A stretch of 11,035 bases of DNA from Planctomycetaceae bacterium (GTDB lineage: Bacteria; Planctomycetota; Planctomycetia; Pirellulales; Thermoguttaceae): the NCBI GenBank assembly GCA_031259095.1, contig JAIRLW010000446.1, positions 1 to 11,035 of the forward strand, given 5' to 3'. Of the stretch, positions 6,916 through 11,035 are shown one piece after another (the stretch's first letter is position 1; each line of letters opens with the position of its first letter). The notes beneath the pieces are model-generated. The model did not search any database. It was given only the letters and a program-made list of their open reading frames with translations, and had not been told where the DNA came from. The position numbers were made by a program, and so were the translations under genes.

Positions 6916-8432
6916 TAATCGTTGATTTTTTTCACGCGATAATCTGGAACCTTGAATGGTTTACGGTTATTGGGAAACGAAACCTGAATATATTTTTTTT
7001 TCGGATTATCCTCGTTTTCATTAATCTGGTTTAAGTTATATCCTTTTTCAGAAAGCGGGTTGGAAGTCAACGAAGCAAAAGTTGGTTTTTCCAACGAAAC
7101 AGACATTGCCAGAAAAGTCATTTCACAAGCGGCGCGATCTTGTGCGTGAAGACGCATCGATTCCACAATCCCGCGAAGCAATAACTCCGCAATAATCGGC
7201 GCCGACTTTTTGTCCATTGCCCGAACCACCTCGTCGGTCACCTCGCTCAATTCCGAATGACGTTGATAAAACGGTTTTTCACTGGCGTCGATCACTTTTT
7301 GCATTGACCGCAAATAAAAAATTTCATCTGAAACATGTCCGTGAAGAAAATTGTTTTTCAAGAGAATTGTTTCTTTGACTTCGTTGTTTTCATTTTCATT
7401 TTTGTTGTCGTCCGTATTTTTTTTACGTTTTTTTTGTTTCCGCGTGATGACCTCCAACAGATCGCGTTTTTCCAATTCATCGATTTCGGTTGGCGTTAAT
7501 GCGGCTTCGAGTCCGTATTGCAGTATTCGGTGGTACGTTTTCAAGCCGCTGGCACGGTCGGCAACCCACACCGCACGATCCGGCGTCCAATGTTCCAGTT
7601 GTTCCTTGATCATTTCGTACAAACCATTGAGATACCGTTTTTTGAATTTCGGTTCTAAAATAACTGTTTGCATAATATCAACAGCTCGCAATCGGATTAA
7701 CGCCGCTGCCGAACGCGCCGACGGAACACTGATTGCCGATGCTAATTGGGCAATCCGAAAAATATACACCAACGAATCCAACGCATCTTCAATCCGACCA
7801 TCCCGAAGTGCGACGGCGATGGCGTATTCTTCCAGTAGTAGATAGTCTTCCAGATAATCAGCCGCCTGAAGATCAATAATTTCCCCAAATTCTTCGTCCT
7901 GTTCAAATATAAAATAAAAACAACTATCTGATCGATTGAGAAGGTTTCGGATAGTAAGACGCTTTGATTCGAAGCGGGTCAGTATTTCGTTCAGAGATTC
8001 CAACGTTTCCCCGCTAATTCCCCACGTATCCTCTTTTGGTGCGGCGTCGCGGAGTGTGTTTAACTCGTCGCTATTTTCAAGATGAAACGCATTATTCAGC
8101 GCAACCGCAATATTGACGTTTCCTGAAAGATTATTTTTGAAAATTTCAGACGGAGTTTCGTTTTGAGCCATTACTTTTTTAATTTCGGCAATCAACTCTT
8201 TATTTTTTTCAAATCTGGCGGTTTCCATTCCGCGAAACAATTCGCCCGAAATCTTTTCACCACCGAATTTCACTATTTTCGGGGAAATTAACAACGAATC
8301 ACTCCGTTCCTCATGAACTCGGTACTGACGTTGGATAGCAGTAACGATGTAACAGGTAAAAACAACAAACAAAATCACCGCCGCAAGATAAATTGATTTG
8401 GCGTTCGTTTTTTGGGGATTAGTGTTTGGCAT
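6915..8432 (-). CDS. Membrane-anchored protein of unknown function
   Basis: I do not recognise this 505-residue protein. It has a short polar N-terminus, one hydrophobic helix (about 13-34), then a long, mostly alpha-helical and charged body. A Lys/Asn/Glu-rich low-complexity stretch (331-354, including KKRKK and repeated Asn-Glu) splits the body into a part of about 300 residues and one of about 150. A single-pass protein with the bulk outside the membrane is likely, because few positive charges precede the helix and many follow; the topology is uncertain. No catalytic motif stands out. The helical central part (about 190-300) could be a helical-repeat type, but I cannot show this. The start is the ATG at 8430-8432, just before the membrane segment. 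Its place after motB need not mean a motility role, since a repeat-bearing gap of 156 bp separates them. Confidence 0.85.
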   Translation of the reverse strand: MPNTNPQKTNAKSIYLAAVILFVVFTCYIVTAIQRQYRVHEERSDSLLISPKIVKFGGEKISGELFRGMETARFEKNKELIAEIKKVMAQNETPSEIFKNNLSGNVNIAVALNNAFHLENSDELNTLRDAAPKEDTWGISGETLESLNEILTRFESKRLTIRNLLNRSDSCFYFIFEQDEEFGEIIDLQAADYLEDYLLLEEYAIAVALRDGRIEDALDSLVYIFRIAQLASAISVPSARSAAALIRLRAVDIMQTVILEPKFKKRYLNGLYEMIKEQLEHWTPDRAVWVADRASGLKTYHRILQYGLEAALTPTEIDELEKRDLLEVITRKQKKRKKNTDDNKNENENNEVKETILLKNNFLHGHVSDEIFYLRSMQKVIDASEKPFYQRHSELSEVTDEVVRAMDKKSAPIIAELLLRGIVESMRLHAQDRAACEMTFLAMSVSLEKPTFASLTSNPLSEKGYNLNQINENEDNPKKKYIQVSFPNNRKPFKVPDYRVKKIND

Positions 8433-8440
8433 CGGATTAT

Positions 8441-8530
8441 TTGTCCCTAACCCTAATGTCTCAGTGTCCCTAAAATCTGGGATATTAAAGACAATAGGGA
8501 CTAAAGGAACTAAAGGGACTAAAGGGACAA
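8441..8530. repeat. 9-bp-period GGGAC inverted repeat
   Basis: The right part is a clear 9-base tandem (GGGACTAAA, GGAACTAAA, GGGACTAAA, GGGACAATT; from about 8497). The left part holds facing blocks GTCCCTAA, CCCTAATGTC and GTGTCCCTAAAA. The arms can pair, but with more mismatches than the copy at 9376-9443. It fills the gap between motB and the 505-residue gene, and its left edge is only 8 bp from that gene's start codon. Confidence 0.75.
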
Positions 8531-8534
8531 TTTA

Positions 8535-8560
8535 GGCAAAAGGTATTTTTAGAGAGTCCC
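8535..8560 (-). repeat. 26-bp motif shared by two gene 3' ends (copy 2)
   Basis: This is the partner of 6890-6915 (22 of 26 bases identical, core TATTTTTAGAGA). It lies just downstream of motB on the transcribed strand and overlaps the adjoining hairpin at 8557-8578 by four bases. Confidence 0.5.
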
Positions 8561-8578
8561 AAAAAGTATTTTTTGGGA
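8557..8578. terminator. Possible weak hairpin terminator after motB
   Basis: TCCCAAAAA (8557-8565) pairs perfectly with TTTTTGGGA (8570-8578) over a 4-base loop. It lies 11 bp beyond the motB stop codon. The stem is AT-rich apart from three G-C pairs. On the minus strand the bases after it are CTCTCTAAAAATA rather than a T-run, so termination activity is doubtful; it could equally protect the 3' end of the message. Confidence 0.3.
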
Positions 8579-8588
8579 TTCCCATTTC

Positions 8589-9332
8589 TTAACGAATCGG
8601 CGCATTTTCCGAACGATCTTCATTGGAATTATCTTGCAAGGTGCGAACCGTTTTGTCGAGGAGAATAATTTCGACTATCGAATGGACAGCCTTCGGGTCA
8701 ATTCCGGGCGGCAACAAGGCACGGTTTAACGGTTCATAAGAACCAACAACCGCAATTTGAAAAAACTTTGCCTTGAGACCTTGTGAAATGAGATAGTCTC
8801 GAACATTTACCGCACGCGCATACGCCAAATCAATGTCTTGCTGATAAACTCCTTGCGATTCGTAAGACGCGGCATGTCCTTTAATCATGATCTTGAACGG
8901 CGAACCGACAAGGGTACTCAAAATGGCGTTGATATCCTGTTTTGCCTGAACGCTTAACTCATCGCTGCCAAGATTAAACTGAATAATTCCGCCTTTGATG
9001 AGTTCTTCTTTAATTCGGATTGTTTGAACGTTCTGGTGGTCTCCTTGCGCGGAAACAATGGGTTGTCCGCCGGTGAGAGCGGCTAGACGGTTGGAACGTT
9101 CGCTGGTGGTGGAACGTTGCGACGAAGGTTTGTTCGACCGGCTCGGCTTTTTGCTCGAACCGGAATAGCCAAGATTTTGCTGAAGGGATTCGACCACCGC
9201 CTCAAACTTAATCGTGGCAATAATGCTCATCGAATAAAGCATGATGAAAAAACAAAGCAATAACGACATCATATCGCCATAAGTCAATATCCATTCAGGA
9301 ATTCCAGCCTCTTTAGGTTTTTCGCGCGCCAC
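8589..9332 (-). CDS. motB: Flagellar motor stator protein MotB
   Basis: MotB pairs with MotA to form the ion channel that drives flagellar rotation, and anchors it to peptidoglycan. The 247-residue product has the classic start PEWILTYGDMMSLLLCFFIML (residues 12-32): one membrane helix with the ion-carrying Asp20. A plug/linker follows, with a Ser/Lys/Arg-rich low-complexity stretch (about 57-82). The OmpA-type periplasmic domain (about 115-225) contains FNLGSDELS, KGHAA (151-155), LAYARAVNVRDYL (169-181) and HSIVEIILLD. The arginine of the LSxxRA-type motif is present (Arg173), but the usual Asp of GHTD is Ala155. The start is GTG at 9330-9332, directly before the family's conserved N-terminus; no Shine-Dalgarno sequence is visible. 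It follows motA in the same direction, with an unusually long 153-bp gap carrying a repeat. Confidence 0.96.
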   Translation of the reverse strand: MAREKPKEAGIPEWILTYGDMMSLLLCFFIMLYSMSIIATIKFEAVVESLQQNLGYSGSSKKPSRSNKPSSQRSTTSERSNRLAALTGGQPIVSAQGDHQNVQTIRIKEELIKGGIIQFNLGSDELSVQAKQDINAILSTLVGSPFKIMIKGHAASYESQGVYQQDIDLAYARAVNVRDYLISQGLKAKFFQIAVVGSYEPLNRALLPPGIDPKAVHSIVEIILLDKTVRTLQDNSNEDRSENAPIR

Positions 9333-9372
9333 GGTAATAATGAGCAGTTAATAGTAATAGTTAATAGATTAT

Positions 9373-9443
9373 TTTGTCCCATTCATCCCTAAGGTCCCCT
9401 CGTGTTTTATAGGGACTTATGGGACATTAGGGACGAATGGGAC
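9373..9443. repeat. 9-bp-period GTCCC/GGGAC inverted repeat between motA and motB
   Basis: This is the clearest copy of the family. GGGACTTAT, GGGACATTA, GGGACGAAT and GGGAC follow one another at exact 9-base spacing (9412-9443). The facing arm 9376-9398 pairs with 9421-9443 at 21 of 23 positions. A transcript running from motA to motB would carry this as a long hairpin of about 68 bases. There is no U-tract, and stopping transcription between two stator subunits would be odd. Confidence 0.85.
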
Positions 9444-9485
9444 GGTATTGAACTAATTCGCTTTCCACGATGTTATTCATTTATG

Positions 9486-10259
9486 TTATTCATTTTCTTC
9501 TTCTTCGGGTCTATCTTTAGGCGGAAGGTACATTAACAATTTTTGTTTAATTACTCGCGGATTTTCACCGGACTGAATGGCAATAACTCCTTTTAAGGTA
9601 ATTTCCATTGTTTGAATTTCGTTGGCGTTGATGAATCCGAGTTTATCAGCCCAAGGCAAGAGCATGAGGTTTGAAACGATAGCGCCGTAAAGCGTAGTCA
9701 ACAGAGCAACCGCCATACCTTTACCGATTGTATCCGGGTCTAAGTCGGCAAGCATCATCACCAACCCGATCAATGTTCCAATCATTCCAAAGGCCGGAGC
9801 ATATTTACCATAATTGGCGACAACACTTTGACCATACATGTGTCGGGCGTTGACGGCGTCGATTTCGGTGTTCATAATTCCTTCGACCACTTCCGGTGAA
9901 ATTCCGTCCACGGCCATTCGCAAACCAGTGGCCAAAAACGGATTGTCAATTTCTTCCATTCGGTTTTCGAGCGACAGAAGCCCTTCACGCCGTGCGGTTT
10001 CGGACAGAGAAACAATCTGCATAATTGTTTGCAACGCGTCGGATTCTTTTGCGGTGAAAGGAATCTTTATGTAATTCCCTGACTGCAGAAACGCCGACAA
10101 CGGATAAGCCCCCAGCACCGACGCAATCGCCCCGCCAAAAACAATAAAAACAGAAGGCGTGTCCCAGAAAATACGTAATTTATCAAGCCCGCCGAGTGCG
10201 ATGGACATGATCATTAGGAACCACCCAAGCGCTAAACCGATAATTGTCGCTTTACCCAT
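9486..10259 (-). CDS. motA: Flagellar motor stator protein MotA
   Basis: MotA is the four-helix stator subunit that surrounds MotB in the cytoplasmic membrane and pushes on the rotor protein FliG. The 257-residue product has membrane helices at about 4-24, 33-52, 150-172 and 182-204. The cytoplasmic loop carries ARREGLLSLE, with Arg90 and Glu98 falling at the same numbers as the charged FliG-contacting residues of E. coli MotA. The channel-associated prolines are present as Pro155 (APAFGMIGT) and Pro202 (LLPWADKL). The C-terminus is acidic (PEEEENE). I chose the ATG at 10259, giving MGKATIIGLALG, which fits the family; a TTG four codons upstream (10271) is also in frame. There is no obvious Shine-Dalgarno sequence for either start. 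It precedes motB and is probably co-transcribed with it. Confidence 0.96.
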   Translation of the reverse strand: MGKATIIGLALGWFLMIMSIALGGLDKLRIFWDTPSVFIVFGGAIASVLGAYPLSAFLQSGNYIKIPFTAKESDALQTIMQIVSLSETARREGLLSLENRMEEIDNPFLATGLRMAVDGISPEVVEGIMNTEIDAVNARHMYGQSVVANYGKYAPAFGMIGTLIGLVMMLADLDPDTIGKGMAVALLTTLYGAIVSNLMLLPWADKLGFINANEIQTMEITLKGVIAIQSGENPRVIKQKLLMYLPPKDRPEEEENE

Positions 10260-10328
10260 TAGAGTATCCAACCAACATATTCTTTAAAAACATTCGCAAA
10301 CATAAAGAGAAATTGAAACCAGTCCATT

Positions 10329-10337
10329 ATTCTAGCA
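10329..10337 (-). promoter_or_regulatory. motA: Possible extended -10 promoter for motA
   Basis: On the minus strand the sequence TGC-TAGAAT (10337 down to 10329) fits an extended -10 box, about 70 bp upstream of the motA ATG. The -35 position is poor (TCGTGA at a 17-base spacing). This is a pattern match in AT-rich DNA, so confidence is low. Confidence 0.25.
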
Positions 10338-10349
10338 TACAAACAAGAA

Positions 10350-10402
10350 AATCACGAAAAATTAACGAGAATTATCAAAAAAATTTCGCTTTTTTCGTGA
10401 TT
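10350..10402. repeat. 12-bp inverted repeat upstream of motA
   Basis: AATCACGAAAAA (10350-10361) pairs perfectly with TTTTTCGTGATT (10391-10402) across 29 bases. A further half copy, CCGTGATC, follows at once (10403-10410). It sits upstream of the possible motA promoter. It could be a degenerate dispersed repeat or a terminator-like hairpin for the short gene upstream. Confidence 0.5.
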
Positions 10403-10475
10403 CCGTGATCATAATATCCGCAAAGGACAAATAATCTTAAAGGATCAATCTTTACGGCAACTTCTAAAAACTCAT

Positions 10476-10543
10476 TTTTTGACAGAATTTACAAGATAAA
10501 AATCAAATAAAATCCGGTAAATCATGTTTATCCTGTCAAGAAA
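10476..10543. repeat. Imperfect inverted repeat with TTGACAG ends
   Basis: TTTTTGACAG (from 10476) and CTGTCAAGAAA (ending 10543) face each other, and the similarity continues inward for about 22 bases with a few mismatches. The centre is AT-rich. The right arm overlaps the stop codon of the 59-residue ORF, so the repeat supplies that stop. The rest of 10272-10535 shows no gene I can support. Confidence 0.5.
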
Positions 10544-10715
10544 GTTGTATTTGTCCGTGGTTTTTTAGAAGTTCCATTAAATCTCCAAGATCGGAAACCT
10601 CTGCTGACGGAATCCCCCAAGGCGGCGTCGGACGGTTCAAAAGGAGCAACCAATCCTTCGCCATCAAAATCTGATCCGCACGCGGACCAGGAAGCCAATC
10701 TCTCTTTGATACCAT
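10536..10715 (-). CDS. Short protein, probably a truncated copy of a longer family
   Basis: The 59-residue product begins MVSKRDWLPGPRADQ and continues through MAKDWLLLLN, PPWGIPSAEV and SDLGDLMELL. From memory, this pattern (DWLP..RADQ..MAK.W, then W.IP..EV..L) matches the N-terminus of a family of hypothetical proteins of about 200 residues found in several gut and environmental bacteria; no search was possible. Here it stops early: the last residues (KNHGQIQLS) are encoded by sequence that looks like dispersed repeat, and the stop lies inside the inverted repeat at 10476-10543. The ATG at 10713-10715 is supported by GAGGAG six bases upstream, the best ribosome binding site in the window; an in-frame start 12 codons upstream is possible but less well placed. 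I read it as a decayed or 3'-truncated gene that may still be translated. Confidence 0.55.
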   Translation of the reverse strand: MVSKRDWLPGPRADQILMAKDWLLLLNRPTPPWGIPSAEVSDLGDLMELLKNHGQIQLS

Positions 10716-10721
10716 AAAATT

Positions 10722-10727
10722 CTCCTC
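10722..10727 (-). promoter_or_regulatory. Shine-Dalgarno sequence for the 59-residue ORF
   Basis: The minus strand reads GAGGAG followed by AATTTT and ATG. It decides the start at 10715. It stands out because no other gene in the window has a recognisable Shine-Dalgarno sequence. Confidence 0.6.
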
Positions 10728-10785
10728 GTTGTAAAATTTTTGATAAAACAAAATTCATACATCGAACAAAACAGCTGTAATGTTC

Positions 10786-11035
10786 CTAAAAATGACGCCC
10801 AATTCTGAAAATCTTCAGCATAAAAGGGGGTACTTTTACGTTAAACGGGGGTACTTTTACGTTAGAAGTACCCCCGTTTACGTTAGAAGTAACTACTTTT
10901 ACGTTAGAAGTAACTACTTTTACGCTAGAAGTAACTACTTTTACGTTAGAAGTAACTACTTTTACGTTAGAAGTAACTACTTTTACGCTAGAAGTAACTA
11001 CTTTTACGCTAGAAGTAACTACTTTTACGCTAGAA
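10786..11035 (-). CDS. Possible 3' end of a repetitive-protein ORF entering from the right (doubtful)
   Basis: From the window edge to a TAG at 10786-10788 the minus strand is open for about 82 codons. The 21-bp array is read as seven-residue repeats VVTSNVK/VVTSSVK, then GGTSNVK and VPPFNVK, and a unique tail (FMLKIFRIGRHF). No start is visible inside the window. Because the repeat length is a multiple of three, an open frame here is cheap: two plus-strand frames of the array are open as well. I list it because the frame continues through the variant units and out of the array without a stop. Noncoding minisatellite DNA is at least as likely. Confidence 0.2.
   Translation of the reverse strand, partial: SSVKVVTSSVKVVTSSVKVVTSNVKVVTSNVKVVTSSVKVVTSNVKVVTSNVNGGTSNVKVPPFNVKVPPFMLKIFRIGRHF
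10826..11035. repeat. 21-bp tandem repeat array, continuing past the window edge
   Basis: About ten units of 21 bp follow head to tail. From 10897 on they are nearly identical (core TTTTACGTTAGAAG, then TAACTAC), with a T/C change giving ACGTT or ACGCT (for example 10918, 10981 and 11002). The first units (10826-10879) are variants with GGGGG or CCCCC in place of part of the unit. Every unit contains the small palindrome AAGTA-AC-TACTT. There are no unique spacers, so it is not a CRISPR array. The array lies upstream of the 59-residue ORF. Confidence 0.95.
10843..10879. repeat. Perfect 14-bp hairpin at the edge of the 21-bp array
   Basis: AAACGGGGGTACTT (10843-10856) pairs without mismatch with AAGTACCCCCGTTT (10866-10879) over the 9-base loop TTACGTTAG. 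It is formed by two neighbouring variant units of the tandem array. Reading leftwards on the minus strand it is followed by AACGTAAAAG and no T-run. Confidence 0.8.

Noticed and set aside
7351..7845. 164-residue plus-strand frame with a hydrophobic Phe/Leu/Ser-rich start
   Set aside because: It is the antisense of the Lys/Asn-rich stretch of the 505-residue gene, which explains the hydrophobic look.
9373..9443. Rho-independent terminator between motA and motB
   Set aside because: The stem is long but no T-run follows on the transcribed strand, and the same structure occurs in other gaps irrespective of likely operon ends.
10260..10271. Upstream TTG start for motA
   Set aside because: The ATG at 10259 gives the family's normal N-terminus and places Arg90/Glu98 at the usual numbers. 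The TTG form is only four residues longer, so the choice is not certain.
10536..10758. Alternative 76-residue frame over the 59-residue ORF
   Set aside because: That frame has no Shine-Dalgarno sequence and no family resemblance; the GAGGAG-ATG start and the DWLP..RADQ pattern favour the other frame.
10826..11035. CRISPR array
   Set aside because: The 21-bp units follow one another directly with no unique spacers.

Overview
The window looks like a chromosomal segment of a flagellated, AT-leaning bacterium (estimated by eye at a little above 40% G+C). I suspect a member of the Planctomycetota, possibly a host-associated one. The grounds are the style of the very large exported protein, the weak or missing Shine-Dalgarno sequences and the repeat-rich gaps. 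This placement is inference from general resemblance, not from a marker gene.

All seven supported genes lie on the minus strand. Read in the direction of transcription (right to left) they are: a 59-residue truncated ORF with a good ribosome binding site (10536-10715); motA (9486-10259) and motB (8589-9332), the flagellar stator pair; a 505-residue membrane-anchored protein of unknown function (6915-8432); dtd, a D-aminoacyl-tRNA deacylase (6195-6647); pheS, the phenylalanine-tRNA ligase alpha subunit (4677-5699); and a 1423-residue exported protein with C-terminal membrane helices (309-4580). MotA and MotB work together. Dtd and PheS both serve translation quality but are separated by nearly 500 bp of repeats, and pheT is not beside pheS. 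I see no sign of a coherent new pathway in the gene content.

The unusual part is the intergenic DNA. Two dispersed repeat families fill nearly every gap. One is a GTAG-headed, multi-hairpin element built around GTCGGC-NNNN-GCCGAC. It occurs as single units (44-119, 6691-6767), as a head-to-head pair (5960-6120) and as fragments (125-138, 4642-4670), and it resembles the REP/BIME elements mobilised by REP-associated tyrosine transposases. The other is a 9-bp-period run of GGGACNNNN units, usually facing a complementary CCC-rich arm so that it can form a long hairpin (147-189, 5832-5908, 6807-6869, 8441-8530, 9373-9443). The two families lie next to each other in three of the gaps.

The right end (10826 to the window edge) is a 21-bp tandem array of about ten units. 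It starts beside a perfect 14-bp hairpin and remains open in three of six frames, one of which could be the tail of a repetitive protein entering from the right. The 10272-10535 gap holds degenerate inverted repeats and a possible extended -10 promoter for motA. The 1-308 end holds one unit of each dispersed repeat family and otherwise nothing I recognise.
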